A stretch of 64,000 nucleotides of DNA from Nocardia wallacei (lineage in GTDB: Bacteria; Actinomycetota; Actinomycetes; Mycobacteriales; Mycobacteriaceae), in NCBI RefSeq assembly GCF_014466955.1, contig NZ_AP023396.1, positions 5,890,001 to 5,954,000 of the forward strand, written 5' to 3'. Shown one piece after another: positions 36,403 through 46,032 of the stretch; the first letter of the stretch is position 1; every line of letters starts with the position of its first letter. Below the pieces are notes generated by a model. The model saw only the letters and a program-made list of their open reading frames with translations, was not told where the DNA came from and made no database searches. Made by a program: the position numbers and the translations under genes.

Positions 36403-36572
36403 CCTCAGTCCCCATTGTGCAGCGCGTGGCGGGCACGGCGGTCACCCACCCGGTACGACGTGTTCGCCCGCACCGTGCTGCTCATCGCTGCGGTACGGCT
36501 GAAAACCCGAGTGTGCCAGGTAATCCCGGATCGTGCCGGGCTTCGCGTCCCGCGAACGACGCCGAGCCCGGT

Positions 36573-37475
36573 TCAGAAGCCCAGTTTGCCCAGCTGTTTC
36601 GGATCGCGCTGCCAATCCTTGGCGACCTTGACGTGCAGGTGCAGATAGATGCGGGTGCCGAGGATGTGCTCGATCTGCTTGCGGGCGGCGGTGCCGACTT
36701 CCTTCAGGCGCGAGCCGCCCTTGCCGATCACGATCGCCTTCTGGCTCGGGCGTTCCACGTACAGCAGCGCGTGGACGTCGAGCATGTCCTCGTGTTCCTC
36801 GCGCGGCAGCACCTCCTCGATGACGACCGCCAGCGAATGCGGCAGCTCGTCGCGCACGCCCTCCAGCGCGGCCTCGCGGATCAGCTCGGCCATCAGGGTT
36901 TCCTCGGGCTCGTCGGTCAGCTCGCCGTCGGGGTAGAACGCCGGGCCCTCCGGCATTTTCGAGGCGATGACATCGACCAGCACCTCGACCTGCTCGCCCC
37001 GCACCGCCGAGACCGGGACCACCTCCGCCTCCGGGCCGAGCAGTTGCGACACGGCGACCAGTTGCTGGGCGACCTGGTCCCGGCTCACCTTGTCGATCTT
37101 GGTGACCACGCCGAGCAGGGTGGTCTTCGGCGCCATCTGGGTGATCTGCTGGACGATCCAGCGGTCGCCGGGCCCGATCTTCTCGTCGGCGGGGATGCAC
37201 AGGGCGATGAGGTCGACCTCGGAGTACGTGTCGCGCACCAGATCGTTGAGCCGCTGGCCCAGCAGCGTGCGCGGCCGGTGCAGGCCGGGCGTGTCGACGA
37301 GGATGAGCTGGGCGTGCTCACGGTGCACGATGCCGCGGATGGTGTGCCGGGTGGTCTGCGGGCGCGAGGAGGTGATGGCGATCTTCCGGCCCACCATGGC
37401 ATTGGTGAGCGTCGACTTGCCGGTGTTCGGGCGGCCGACGAAACAGACGAAGCCGGAACGGAATTCGCCGGTCAT
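36573..37475 (-). CDS. era: GTPase Era
   Basis: A 300-residue GTPase needed for 16S rRNA maturation and 30S assembly. G1 is GRPNTGKST (about 14-22), G3 is LILVDTPGLHRP, G4 is TKID. The C-terminal KH domain has VIGKGGSRLKEVGTAARKQI, which binds the 3' end of 16S rRNA. The ATG at 37475 overlaps the stop of the cytidine-deaminase-like gene (ATGA). Part of the corC-cdd-like-era block found in mycobacteria. Confidence 0.97.
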   Translation of the reverse strand: MTGEFRSGFVCFVGRPNTGKSTLTNAMVGRKIAITSSRPQTTRHTIRGIVHREHAQLILVDTPGLHRPRTLLGQRLNDLVRDTYSEVDLIALCIPADEKIGPGDRWIVQQITQMAPKTTLLGVVTKIDKVSRDQVAQQLVAVSQLLGPEAEVVPVSAVRGEQVEVLVDVIASKMPEGPAFYPDGELTDEPEETLMAELIREAALEGVRDELPHSLAVVIEEVLPREEHEDMLDVHALLYVERPSQKAIVIGKGGSRLKEVGTAARKQIEHILGTRIYLHLHVKVAKDWQRDPKQLGKLGF

Positions 37476-37945
37476 TCGAACACCCCGGACTCGGCGTCGG
37501 GATCGAAATCCTCGGGCAGGTTGCCCCGGCGCGGTGCGGTCACCTCACCGCCGATGGGGTTTTCCACCCCGTACGGATTCTCCTTCGCCGCGCTCCCCGC
37601 CGCCGTGCCGGTGAACGTCGCGACCACCTCGCCCTTACGGTCGGTGAGGACGATCCGCGCCTGCCGCGACACCTCGTGCACCGCGGCGGCGCCCGGGTCC
37701 TGGCGTTGCCCGCCGACCACCACCGCCGCCTCGAAACCCTCTGCGCCACTGGAGATCGCGGCCGCCACGGCCGCCTGCAACGCGGTCAGCGACAGGGCCC
37801 GCAACTCCACGGTGCCCGCGGCGTAGGTGCGGCCGTCGGTGTCGCGCACCGCCGCGCCGCTGCCGCCGCCGCTGCGGCCCATCGCGCCGCGGGCCAGCAC
37901 CAGCAGCTTGTTGTCCTCGGCGTCCAGCCCCGCGGTGTCAGTCAT
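37472..37945 (-). CDS. Cytidine-deaminase-like protein without zinc ligands
   Basis: A 157-residue protein. The fold signature [21 protein letters not shown] then [20 protein letters not shown] corresponds to cytidine deaminases, but the zinc-binding CAE and PCxxC motifs are replaced ([20 protein letters not shown]). It is therefore unlikely to deaminate. A catalytically dead homologue in this position also occurs in mycobacteria (Rv2365c-like). ATG at 37945 with GAGAAGG upstream; overlaps corC by 8 bases and era by 4. Confidence 0.85.
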   Translation of the reverse strand: MTDTAGLDAEDNKLLVLARGAMGRSGGGSGAAVRDTDGRTYAAGTVELRALSLTALQAAVAAAISSGAEGFEAAVVVGGQRQDPGAAAVHEVSRQARIVLTDRKGEVVATFTGTAAGSAAKENPYGVENPIGGEVTAPRRGNLPEDFDPDAESGVFE

Positions 37946-39260
37946 CGCCTTCTCCATCCTCGTTCCCGGCAAAACCGTTGTCCCCCTTGCTTTTCGCGTC
38001 CACCTTCGCCGGTGCGCGCTTGACCACCACGGTGTGCACCCGCACCCGGCCGCGCGCATCGGCGCCGCCCTCGCCGCGCAGCTGCAACCCGTGTACCACG
38101 ATCTTCGAACCCGGCAGCGGCACGCGGCCCAGGGCGTGCGCCAGCAGGCCGCCCACGGTGTCGACGTCCTCTTCCTCGATCTCCATGTCGAACAGCTCGC
38201 CGAGGTCGTCCACCGACAGCCGCGCCGACACCCGGTACTTGCCGTGGCCGAGGTCCTCGACGGGGGCGATCTCGTCGGTGTCGTACTCGTCGGCGATCTC
38301 GCCCACGATCTCCTCGAGCACGTCCTCGATGGTCACCAGTCCGGCGATGCCGCCGTACTCGTCGACCAGCAGCGCCATGTGGATGCGGCGGCGCTGCATC
38401 TCATCCAGCAGCGCGTCCAGCGGCTTGGAGTCGGGCACGAAGACCGGCGGCCGCATCACCTCGCTGACCCGGACCTTCCTGCCCCGATCGGCGTAGGGCA
38501 CCAAGTCTTTCAGATACACGACGCCCAGAATGTCGTCGACGTTCTCGCCGACCACCGGGATGCGGGAGTGCCCGGACCGTACCGCCAGCGACATCGCCTG
38601 CGAGGCGGTCTTGTCCGCCTCGATCCACACCATCTCGGTACGCGGCACCATCACCGCGCGCGCCGGGGTGTCGCCGAGTTCGAAGACCGACTGGATCATC
38701 CGGCGCTCGTCGGAATCCACCACGCCGCTCTGCTGGGCCATGTCCACGACCTCGCGCAGCTCGACCTCGGAAGCGAAGGGGCCGTTGCGAAAACCTTTAC
38801 CGGGGGTGATCGCATTACCGATCAGGATCAGCAGGCGGCTCACCGGGCCCAGCAGCGACCCGATCGTCTGCAGCGGCAGCGCCGCGCCGAGCGAGATCGA
38901 ATACGCGTGCTGGCGGCCCAGCGTGCGCGGACCGACACCGATGACCACATAGTCGACCAGCACCATCACCACTGCGGTGACCAGCAGCGCCCATCCGGTG
39001 CTCAGCCAGTCGGCCAGCGCGGCCGCCAGCAGCACGGTGGCGGTGATCTCACAGACCAGGCGCAGCAGCACCATCAGGTTCACGTAGCGAGGGCGGTCCA
39101 CCACGATGCGGGCCAGGCGACGGGCGCCGCCGCGGTCGGCGCGCACCAGATCGTCCACGCGGGCGGGCGAGATGGTGGCCAGGGCCGCGTCGATGGCCGC
39201 GAACACGCCACCGACGGGGACGAGCAGAATCGCCAGCAGCAGCAGGGTCAGCGAATTCAC
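37938..39260 (-). CDS. CNNM/CorC-type CBS-domain membrane protein
   Basis: A 440-residue protein starting at the GTG at 39260 (GAAGGG upstream). Residues 1-140 form a four-helix CNNM (DUF21) region beginning [20 protein letters not shown]. Two CBS domains follow ([20 protein letters not shown] and [20 protein letters not shown]), then a CorC_HlyC domain ([20 protein letters not shown]). Such proteins take part in Mg or Co homeostasis or envelope stress. The acidic C-terminus is non-conserved. Cotranscribed with the next genes. Confidence 0.93.
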   Translation of the reverse strand: MNSLTLLLLAILLVPVGGVFAAIDAALATISPARVDDLVRADRGGARRLARIVVDRPRYVNLMVLLRLVCEITATVLLAAALADWLSTGWALLVTAVVMVLVDYVVIGVGPRTLGRQHAYSISLGAALPLQTIGSLLGPVSRLLILIGNAITPGKGFRNGPFASEVELREVVDMAQQSGVVDSDERRMIQSVFELGDTPARAVMVPRTEMVWIEADKTASQAMSLAVRSGHSRIPVVGENVDDILGVVYLKDLVPYADRGRKVRVSEVMRPPVFVPDSKPLDALLDEMQRRRIHMALLVDEYGGIAGLVTIEDVLEEIVGEIADEYDTDEIAPVEDLGHGKYRVSARLSVDDLGELFDMEIEEEDVDTVGGLLAHALGRVPLPGSKIVVHGLQLRGEGGADARGRVRVHTVVVKRAPAKVDAKSKGDNGFAGNEDGEGDD

Positions 39261-39294
39261 GCGCGGCCCTTCGCGGGTGGTGACGGGGCTCGGC

Positions 39295-39849
39295 TCATGC
39301 CGGGTCCAGAGGGTCGCCGGGTGCGGTGAACCCCGTCTTGCCCAGCAGGCGGCGATCGCGTTCGGCGAGTTCGGCCCGGCGCTGCGCCTCGCGCAGGCTC
39401 TCGTACCATTCGGCGAGCAGACGGTTCTGCAGGCCGAACATCTCCTTCTCCTCCTCCGGCTCGGCATGGTCGTAGCCGAGCAGATGCAGGACGCCGTGCA
39501 CGGTGAGCAGCGCCAGTTCGTGGTCGAGCGCGTGCCCCGCCTTGGTCGCCTGCGCGGCCGCGAATTCCGGGCACAGCACGATATCGCCGAGCATCGACGG
39601 TCCCGGCTCGCCACTGTCCGGGCGGCCGCCGGGCTCCAGCTCGTCCATCGGGAACGACATCACATCGGTCGGTCCCGGCAGGTCCATCCACCGCATGTGC
39701 AGGTCGGCCATCGTGTCGAGATCGACCAGCACCATGGACAACTCGGCCGCCGGATGCACATCCATCCGCCCGATCACGAACCGCGCGACACTGACCAACT
39801 CTTCCTCGGATACGTCCATACCCGACTCGTTGGCGATCTCGATACTCAC
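39295..39849 (-). CDS. ybeY: Endoribonuclease YbeY
   Basis: A 184-residue zinc-dependent RNase for rRNA processing and quality control. The metal motif is [11 protein letters not shown] (about 117-127). [14 protein letters not shown] is the other signature. The last 50 residues are a charged helix typical of the actinobacterial form. It precedes corC by 34 bases and follows phoH across a 215-base gap that holds a large inverted repeat. Confidence 0.96.
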   Translation of the reverse strand: MSIEIANESGMDVSEEELVSVARFVIGRMDVHPAAELSMVLVDLDTMADLHMRWMDLPGPTDVMSFPMDELEPGGRPDSGEPGPSMLGDIVLCPEFAAAQATKAGHALDHELALLTVHGVLHLLGYDHAEPEEEKEMFGLQNRLLAEWYESLREAQRRAELAERDRRLLGKTGFTAPGDPLDPA

Positions 39850-39939
39850 CCTGTCAGCCTAATCGGAGGCGCGGTTACCACCGGGCAGCGGTGCACACCA
39901 GCCCGCCGCCCACCACAAGCAACTCACCCGACCACCACG

Positions 39940-40034
39940 GTTTTCGGCGCGGCTCGGTTTTCGGGTGCCGCTGCGAAGCGACGAAGGAGCCAGCAGCGGC
40001 GCCCGAAAACCGAGCCACAGGGCGCCGAAAACCC
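39940..40034. repeat. Long inverted repeat between phoH and ybeY
   Basis: Arms of about 36 and 41 bases (39940-39975 and 39994-40034) begin GGTTTTCGGCGC and end in the reverse complement, with GGCTCGGTTTTCGGG in the middle. The pairing is interrupted by one 4-base bulge and one mismatch; the loop is 18 bases. No T-run follows. It could be a terminator-like structure downstream of phoH or a mobile palindromic element. Confidence 0.75.
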
Positions 40035-40064
40035 GCCGCAGCGAAGCGAAGGCCAAATTACAGC

Positions 40065-41171
40065 CTACCGCCGGGTGGATCGGCTGGCAGCGCGGCGCTG
40101 GGCCCTGTTGCCCGGGTAGTGCGGGACCTGGGGGCGGTCCTCGGCCTCGTAGCGGTCGTAGGCGTCGACGATCTCCGAGACCAGGCGGTGGCGCACCACG
40201 TCGCTCGAGGTGAGTTCGGCGAAGTGGATATCGTCGATGTCGGTGAGGATGTCGCTGACGACACGCAGGCCCGACCGCGTTCCGCCGGGCAGATCGACCT
40301 GGGTGATGTCGCCGGTGACGACGATCTTGGAGCCGAAACCGAGCCGGGTGAGGAACATCTTCATCTGCTCGGGCGTGGTGTTCTGCGCCTCGTCCAGGAT
40401 GATGAAGGAGTCGTTGAGCGAACGGCCGCGCATATAGGCCAGCGGCGCCACCTCGATGACACCGGACGTCATCAGCTTCGGGATGGCCTCCGGGTCCATC
40501 ATGTCGTGCAGCGCGTCGTAGAGCGGGCGCAGGTACGGGTCGATCTTCTCGTTCAGCGTGCCGGGCAGGAAGCCGAGACGCTCGCCCGCCTCCACCGCGG
40601 GACGGGTGAGGATGATCCGGCTGACCTGCTTGCCCTGCAGCGCCTGCACGGCCTTCGCCACCGCCAGATAGGTCTTGCCGGTACCGGCGGGGCCGATGCC
40701 GAACACGACGGTGTGCTCGTCGATGGCGTCGACGTAGCGCTTCTGGTTCAGCGTCTTGGGCCGGATGGTCTTGCCGCGACGGGACAGAATGTCCAGGCTC
40801 AGCACCTCGGCCGGGGAATCGGAGGATCCCTCGGTAAGCATGGAGAACGTGTGCCGCACCGCCTCGGGTGTCACCACGCGGTTGCGTCCGGTCAGCGCCA
40901 CCAGCTGCTCGATGACCCGCTCGGCGAGTGCGACGTCGGCGGCCCGGCCGGTCAGCGTGACCGAATTGCCGCGGACGTGAATATCGGCGTCGAGCAGACG
41001 CTCGAGTTCCCGAAGATTCTCGTCGGCCGAGCCGAGGAAGCCGAAGACTGATTCAGGAGCGAGTTCGATGCTGGAACGTACGGTCCGTGCGGCGGGGCTG
41101 GAGCCGTTGCCGCCGGCACCGATGCCGGCCTGGGGAGTAGTCGGGTCGCCGATGTCGCCTGAGGTTCGCAA
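40065..41171 (-). CDS. phoH: PhoH-family ATPase
   Basis: A 368-residue PhoH/PhoH-like ATPase. Walker A is [20 protein letters not shown] (about 159-178), Walker B is FIILDEAQN, and [14 protein letters not shown] is family-typical. An N-terminal KH-like part with [20 protein letters not shown] precedes it. The frame begins with a TTG at 41171 and no good ribosome-binding site, so the true start is uncertain. It usually works with YbeY in RNA processing; both lie on the same strand here. Confidence 0.93.
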   Translation of the reverse strand: MRTSGDIGDPTTPQAGIGAGGNGSSPAARTVRSSIELAPESVFGFLGSADENLRELERLLDADIHVRGNSVTLTGRAADVALAERVIEQLVALTGRNRVVTPEAVRHTFSMLTEGSSDSPAEVLSLDILSRRGKTIRPKTLNQKRYVDAIDEHTVVFGIGPAGTGKTYLAVAKAVQALQGKQVSRIILTRPAVEAGERLGFLPGTLNEKIDPYLRPLYDALHDMMDPEAIPKLMTSGVIEVAPLAYMRGRSLNDSFIILDEAQNTTPEQMKMFLTRLGFGSKIVVTGDITQVDLPGGTRSGLRVVSDILTDIDDIHFAELTSSDVVRHRLVSEIVDAYDRYEAEDRPQVPHYPGNRAQRRAASRSTRR

Positions 41172-41328
41172 TAGGTGCTATGGCCTGCTTTCGTTCTCGA
41201 GCGTGTCGATTCGTTGTGCTGAAAGTTTAGCTCGGACCACCGACAACTCCCAGTGAATATGTGGCCACCACCAGGTCACGGGCCCGTTCCGCTCGGTTTC
41301 GCCGAACGCGAACAGGGGTACGCGCGAC

Positions 41329-42216
41329 TCAGCGCTGCGACCAGTCGAAAGCGAAGTCGCGGAAGCGCCCGACGGCGTCGGTGGGCGCCGCGGCCGCGGA
41401 CCAGATCAGCCCGGCCGCCCGCACGGCGCCCGGGTCGGCCAGTGGTACCAGGACCGGGCCGGGTTGCGGTCCGCGTACGGGCGCCTCCTCCATGGGCAGC
41501 AGCGCGACGCCCAACCCCGCCGCCACCAGGCCCGCGACGGTCACCAGATCCGTCGACTCCAGGCCGATGCGCGGCCGGAAATCGGCCGCGGCACAGAGGT
41601 CGTCGAGGATGCGGCGCATGCCGAAGCCCGTGGGCATGGCGATGAATTCGGTGTCCGCGGCCTCGGCCAGCCGCACCTGCCGCCGCCCTGCCAGCCGGTG
41701 ATCGGCGGGGACCGCCAGCGCCAGCCGCTGCCGCAGCAGCGTTCGCCAGCCGAGCCCCGCGACCGCCGGTTTCGGCGACACCAGGCCCAGATCGGCGTCG
41801 CCGTCGAGCACCTGCGCCGTCACCACCTCGGCGGCGTCCTGGCGGAGGCTGAAGGTGATGCGGCCGGAGCCGCGGCGGAATCCGGCGACCAGGTCCGGAA
41901 CGATCCGCGCGCCGAACGAGTGCAGGAACGACAGCCGCACCACGCCTGCGGCCGGGTTCACGAGGTCCGCGAGTTCGCGTCGGGCGGCATCGAGTTCCGC
42001 TTGGGCACGGCGGGCGTGCTCGTAGTAGACGCGGCCGGACGCGTTGAGCGTCAAGCGTTTTCCGTGTCGGTCGAACAGCCGGACGCCGAGCCGGTGTTCC
42101 AGCCGGGCCAGCATGCGCGAGAGCGTCGGCTGGGCGAGGTGCAGCTGATCGGCGGCCGCGCCGACTCGCTCCCGCTCGGCGAGGGTGAGAAACCAGTGCA
42201 AATCGTCACTCGGCAC
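41329..42216 (-). CDS. LysR-family transcriptional regulator
   Basis: A 295-residue LTTR starting at the GTG at 42216 (VPSDDLHWFLTLAERERVG), preceded by GGGAG. The HTH is AADQLHLAQPTLSRMLARLE. The effector-binding half carries VRLSFLHSFGARIVPDLVAG. Divergent from the MFS gene at 42318 with a dyad between them. Likely controls that transporter. The 158 bases between its stop and phoH hold no clear feature. Confidence 0.92.
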   Translation of the reverse strand: MPSDDLHWFLTLAERERVGAAADQLHLAQPTLSRMLARLEHRLGVRLFDRHGKRLTLNASGRVYYEHARRAQAELDAARRELADLVNPAAGVVRLSFLHSFGARIVPDLVAGFRRGSGRITFSLRQDAAEVVTAQVLDGDADLGLVSPKPAVAGLGWRTLLRQRLALAVPADHRLAGRRQVRLAEAADTEFIAMPTGFGMRRILDDLCAAADFRPRIGLESTDLVTVAGLVAAGLGVALLPMEEAPVRGPQPGPVLVPLADPGAVRAAGLIWSAAAAPTDAVGRFRDFAFDWSQR

Positions 42217-42245
42217 GCGCGCGCACTCCCGTCGGACCTTCGCTA

Positions 42246-42260
42246 ATGCCGTCTCGGCAT
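42246..42260. promoter_or_regulatory. LTTR box
   Basis: ATGCCG and CGGCAT flank TCT, giving the T-N11-A pattern expected of LysR-type sites, placed between the divergent LysR and MFS genes. Confidence 0.6.
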
Positions 42261-42317
42261 GAACTTCGTGATCATTATGCATTTCCTTTCGAAGGAGCGG
42301 GTGTCGAAGCTGGAGAT

Positions 42318-43553
42318 ATGACGACCGCGCCCGCCACGGCCTCGACCGCCACCTCGGCACACGAGCGCCGGATCACGCTGGCCCTGTTCGCGGCGGGGCT
42401 GACCACCTTCGCCTCGATGTACAGCGCGCAGGCGCTGCTGCCGAGCCTGTCCACGGCGTTCTCGGCGACACCGGCGCACGCGGCGCTGGCGGTATCGCTG
42501 ACCACCGGGCTGCTGGCGCTGGCGATCGTTCCGGTGAGCGTGCTGTCGGGACGGTTCGGGCGGACGCGCGTGATGGTCACCGCGGCGGTGGTGTCGAGCG
42601 CGGTCGGGCTGGCGCTGCCGTTCAGCCCGACGCTGGATGTGCTGCTGGCCGGGCGCGCCGTCCAAGGGCTGGCGCTGGCGGGGGTGCCCGCCGTGGCGAT
42701 GGCCTACCTGGCCGAGGAGGTCGGCACCGCAGGGCTGGGTGCGGCGATGGGAATCTACGTGTCCGGCACGACGATCGGCGGGCTCGCCGGACGGCTGCTG
42801 CCGGCCTTCACGCTGGAACTGGCGTCGTGGCGGTGGGCGGACGCGGTGGTGGCGGTCGCCGCGGCAGTGTGCACGGTGTGGTTCGCGCGGTCGCTGCCGC
42901 CGTCCCGGCGGTTCGTCGCCCAGCCACTCGGAATTCGTTCGCTGGCAAGCGATCTCGGCGGGCATCTGCGCCATCGCACCCTGCTCCCGTTGTTCGGGCT
43001 GGGGTTCGTGCTGATGGGCGGCTTCGTCTCGATGTACAACTTCCTCGGCTACCGGCTCATCGGCGAGCCGTTCGGATTGTCCGCGGCCACAGCGGGTTCG
43101 GTCTTCCTGATGTACCTGGCGGGCACCGTCACCTCCGCCACCGCGGGCCGCCTGGCCGACCGGCACGGCCGCGCCCGCATCCTCACGATCTCGGTGGCGA
43201 CCATGGCAGCCGGTCTGTTGATCACCCTGCCCGACAACCTGCCGCTCGTCCTGCTCGGCGTCCTGCTCTGCACCGCAGGCTTTTTCGGCGCCCACTCGGT
43301 CGCCAGCGGCTGGGTCGGGGCCGCCGCCACCGGCAACCGCGCCACCGCCTCCTCCCTCTACCTGTTCGCCTACTACCTGGGCAGTTCGCTGGTCGGCGGG
43401 GCCGCGGGCATCGCCTACAGCCGGCACGGCTGGGCGGGCCTGACCACCTACGTGGCCGCCCTACTCACCATCGCCGCAGCCCTGTCCACAACTCTCGCCC
43501 TGCGATCCCGCCCTCACCCCATACCATCCGGAAGCACCCGGAAGGCGGCGTAG
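42318..43553 (+). CDS. MFS transporter
   Basis: A 411-residue transporter with about 12 TM helices, starting at the ATG at 42318 (GGAG upstream). The motif-A-like loop is LSGRFGRTRVMV in the first half and ADRHGRARILT in the second. Helix 5 region and AVQGLALAGVPAVAMAYLAEE resemble the drug/H+ antiporter-like YdhP/YnfM group. Probably an efflux pump. Substrate unknown. Divergent from its likely LysR regulator. Confidence 0.9.
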   Translation: MTTAPATASTATSAHERRITLALFAAGLTTFASMYSAQALLPSLSTAFSATPAHAALAVSLTTGLLALAIVPVSVLSGRFGRTRVMVTAAVVSSAVGLALPFSPTLDVLLAGRAVQGLALAGVPAVAMAYLAEEVGTAGLGAAMGIYVSGTTIGGLAGRLLPAFTLELASWRWADAVVAVAAAVCTVWFARSLPPSRRFVAQPLGIRSLASDLGGHLRHRTLLPLFGLGFVLMGGFVSMYNFLGYRLIGEPFGLSAATAGSVFLMYLAGTVTSATAGRLADRHGRARILTISVATMAAGLLITLPDNLPLVLLGVLLCTAGFFGAHSVASGWVGAAATGNRATASSLYLFAYYLGSSLVGGAAGIAYSRHGWAGLTTYVAALLTIAAALSTTLALRSRPHPIPSGSTRKAA

Positions 43554-43708
43554 TGAGCCAGTGGCCGGAGCGTACGAAAACCCCGCCGGTCCGAGGTAAG
43601 TACCGCGCAGGTGTCGTATCCGGCGGCCAGCGCAACGCAGTCCGCGTCGACCGGGTCCGAGCGAGCTGTGTGATGCCGGTCACAACATTGCTCTGCGGGG
43701 AACCGCGG
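43514..43708 (-). pseudogene. C-terminal remnant of a PIN-domain (VapC-like) toxin
   Basis: An open stretch of 65 codons without start codon reads DPVDADCVALAAGYDTCAVL then TSDRRGFRTLRPLAHYAAF, ending in VLPDGMG and a stop. This matches the last third of PIN-domain VapC toxins, with the D-x-x-D acids. The N-terminal part with the first Asp is absent and an in-frame stop lies just before. It overlaps the MFS 3' end antisense. Recognition is by pattern only. Confidence 0.45.
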
Positions 43709-43766
43709 TCACTCCCGAGCGTCCAAGGCCATGAGGGACAACATCTTTCGGAACGAAGGAAATCGC

Positions 43767-44042
43767 ATGGGACTTCGGATGGCTACTATTCTCGCCTGCA
43801 CGGCGATCTCGGGATTCGGTCTGGTCACCGCCGGTGCGGCCGTGGCGACGCCGCCGGTCGTGCAGGTGGACCATCAGCAGCAGCCCGGGCCGCCGGAAGG
43901 CTGCCCGCCGCCACCGCTGGGTCCGGACGGCAAGCTGCTGCCGCCGCCGCTCGGTCCGGACGGCAGGCCACTGCCGCCGCCCACCGGCGCCGACGGCCGC
44001 CCCTGCACGCCGCCCCACGGCAAGCGGCCGCCGGGAGCCTGA
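43767..44042 (+). CDS. Small Pro-rich secreted protein
   Basis: A 91-residue protein starting at the ATG at 43767 (GAAGGA upstream). The signal peptide is about 1-28 (MGLRMATILACTAISGFGLV, TAGAAVATPP). The mature part is Pro/Gly-rich with two PLGPDGKLLPPP/PLGPDGRPLPPP repeats and two Cys residues, probably extended in the cell wall. Function unknown. Confidence 0.65.
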   Translation: MGLRMATILACTAISGFGLVTAGAAVATPPVVQVDHQQQPGPPEGCPPPPLGPDGKLLPPPLGPDGRPLPPPTGADGRPCTPPHGKRPPGA

Positions 44043-44075
44043 CGGCCTTCGCATACAGGTCAGGGTGGCGCCCGG

Positions 44076-44816
44076 TCACCAGCGGGGGGTCAAGGCGCCC
44101 AGGGCGCCCAGGGCGACGGCGGCGGCGGTCGAAGTGCGCAGGACGGTGGGGCCCAGTAGGGCCACGGAGGCGCCCGCTTCGGAAAGGGCCGTGAGTTCGC
44201 CGTCGTCCAGGCCGCCTTCCGGGCCGACGATCAGCACGATCCGGGAGGCCGCCGCGACGGGCAGGTCGACGAAGCGCGATCGGCCGGACTCGTGCAGGGC
44301 GACCACGATCCCGTTGTCCGCCTTGGCTTCTCGCACCAGGTCCAGCACGTCCGGTGTGCGATGCAGGTCCCGGACCTCGGGAATGTAGGCCCGGCGGGAC
44401 TGCCGGGCCGCCGAGCGCGCGGCGGCCCGCCACTTCTCGACGCCCTTGTGCGCCTTGCCCTCCCAGTTGGCGACGCAGCGCGCGGCCTGCCAGGGCACCA
44501 CGACGTCGGCACCCGCCTCGGTCATCAACTCCACCGCCAGCTCGGACCGGTCCGATTTCGGCAGCGCCTGCACCACCGTCACCGGCGGCGAAACAGCTTC
44601 CGCGACAACCCGATTCAGAACCTGCAGCTCCAGCATGTCCTTCCGCGCCGCGACGACCTCGGATTCGGCCAGCACACCGGCGCCGTCGGAGAGCGTGACC
44701 GGCTCGCCTACCCGGATCCGGCGCACGGTCGCGGCATGGCGGCCCTCGGGACCCGCCAGCACCGCGACACCGCCCGGCTCCGGAATCTCGTCGAGGTAGA
44801 AGACCGTCGCGGCCAC
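44076..44816 (-). CDS. rsmE: 16S rRNA (uracil-1498-N3) methyltransferase
   Basis: A 246-residue SPOUT methyltransferase. An N-terminal PUA-like domain (VFYLDEIPEPGGVAVLAGPE, GRHAATVRRIRVGEPVTLSD) precedes the trefoil-knot domain with QALPKSDRSELAVELMTEAG, LIVGPEGGLDDGEL and LGPTVLRTSTAAAVALGAL. GTG start at 44816, 7 bases after the dnaJ stop. Cotranscribed with hrcA-dnaJ. Confidence 0.95.
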   Translation of the reverse strand: MAATVFYLDEIPEPGGVAVLAGPEGRHAATVRRIRVGEPVTLSDGAGVLAESEVVAARKDMLELQVLNRVVAEAVSPPVTVVQALPKSDRSELAVELMTEAGADVVVPWQAARCVANWEGKAHKGVEKWRAAARSAARQSRRAYIPEVRDLHRTPDVLDLVREAKADNGIVVALHESGRSRFVDLPVAAASRIVLIVGPEGGLDDGELTALSEAGASVALLGPTVLRTSTAAAVALGALGALTPRW

Positions 44817-44823
44817 GGCCCGC

Positions 44824-45972
44824 TCAGCGTCCGCTGAACGAGGCCCGCAACCGCGCGAACAGGCCGCTGTTGTGTTCCGACTGCGCCGAGAGCACCTCGG
44901 TGCGCTCGCCGTTGCGCGTCGCCTTGTACTTGCGCAGCAGGTCGGACTGCTTGCTGTCCAGTTTCGTCGGCACCACGATGTCCAGGTGCGCGACCAGATC
45001 ACCGCGCGCGCTGGATCGCAGCTTCGGCATGCCGTGCCCCCGCAGCACCGACACCTCGCCGGGCTGGGTCCCCGCGGGAATGGTCAGCTCGGTCGGGCCG
45101 TCGAGAATCGTGTCGATCACCACGGTCGCGCCGAGCGCCGCGTCGACCATCGGCACCCGGATCGTGCAGTGCAGGTCGTCGCCGTCGCGCACGAACATGT
45201 CGTGCGGCTGCTCGACGATCTCCACGTACAGGTCGCCCGCGGGGCCGCCGCCGGGACCGATCTCGCCCTGCGCGGCCAGCCGCACCCGCATGCCGTTGGC
45301 CACACCGGCCGGAATCGGCGCGGCGATCTCGCGACGCGACCGCACCCGACCGTCGCCACCGCACTTGCGGCACGGATCCGGGATGGTCTCACCGGTGCCG
45401 CGGCAGGTGGGGCACGGCCGCGAGGTCATCACCTGGCCCAGGAAGGACCGCTGCACCGTCTGCACCTCCCCGGCGCCGCCACAGGTCTCGCAGCGCACCG
45501 GCTTGGAGTTGCCGTTGGTGCCCGCGCCCTGACACACATCGCAGAGCACCGCGGTGTCGACGGTCAGGTGCTTGGTGACCCCGACCGCGCATTCGGCCAG
45601 CGACAACCGCGTCCGCAGCAGCGAATCCGCGCCCGGCTGCACCCGGCCGCGCGGCCGGCGCGGACCGGCGTTGCCCATACCGCCGAAGAACGCCTCGAAG
45701 ACATCGCCCAGACCCCCGAACCCGGCCCCGGCGAAACCGGCACCGCCGCCCGCCGACTCCATCGGGTCGCCGCCCATGTCGACGATGCGCCGCTTCTCCG
45801 GGTCGCTGAGCACCTCGTAGGCGGTCGACACCTCGCGGAACTTCTCCTGCGCGTCCGCGTCCGGGTTGACGTCGGGGTGCAGCTCCCGCGCCAGCTTCCG
45901 ATAGGCGCGTTTGATCTCCTGGTCGGTCGCGTTGCGGCCGACGCCGAGAATTCCGTAGTAGTCCCGTGCCAC
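44824..45972 (-). CDS. dnaJ: Chaperone DnaJ (DnaJ2 type)
   Basis: A 382-residue type I DnaJ. The J-domain (1-70) has the HPD motif ([11 protein letters not shown]). A Gly/Phe stretch ([16 protein letters not shown]) follows, then four CxxCxGxG zinc repeats ([32 protein letters not shown]) and two C-terminal substrate domains. Stimulates DnaK ATPase. It lies downstream of hrcA by 60 bases, as in other actinobacteria. Confidence 0.97.
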   Translation of the reverse strand: MARDYYGILGVGRNATDQEIKRAYRKLARELHPDVNPDADAQEKFREVSTAYEVLSDPEKRRIVDMGGDPMESAGGGAGFAGAGFGGLGDVFEAFFGGMGNAGPRRPRGRVQPGADSLLRTRLSLAECAVGVTKHLTVDTAVLCDVCQGAGTNGNSKPVRCETCGGAGEVQTVQRSFLGQVMTSRPCPTCRGTGETIPDPCRKCGGDGRVRSRREIAAPIPAGVANGMRVRLAAQGEIGPGGGPAGDLYVEIVEQPHDMFVRDGDDLHCTIRVPMVDAALGATVVIDTILDGPTELTIPAGTQPGEVSVLRGHGMPKLRSSARGDLVAHLDIVVPTKLDSKQSDLLRKYKATRNGERTEVLSAQSEHNSGLFARLRASFSGR

Positions 45973-46032
45973 TTGCGTCTCTAGTCCTGTTCCGAATCTG
46001 TTCCGCTCACAACCGTTGCGGCCGTGGCCAAC

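Noticed and set aside
34837..36648. 603-codon plus-strand frame
   Set aside because: Antisense to the receptor-like protein, which has a TM and a recognised outer domain.
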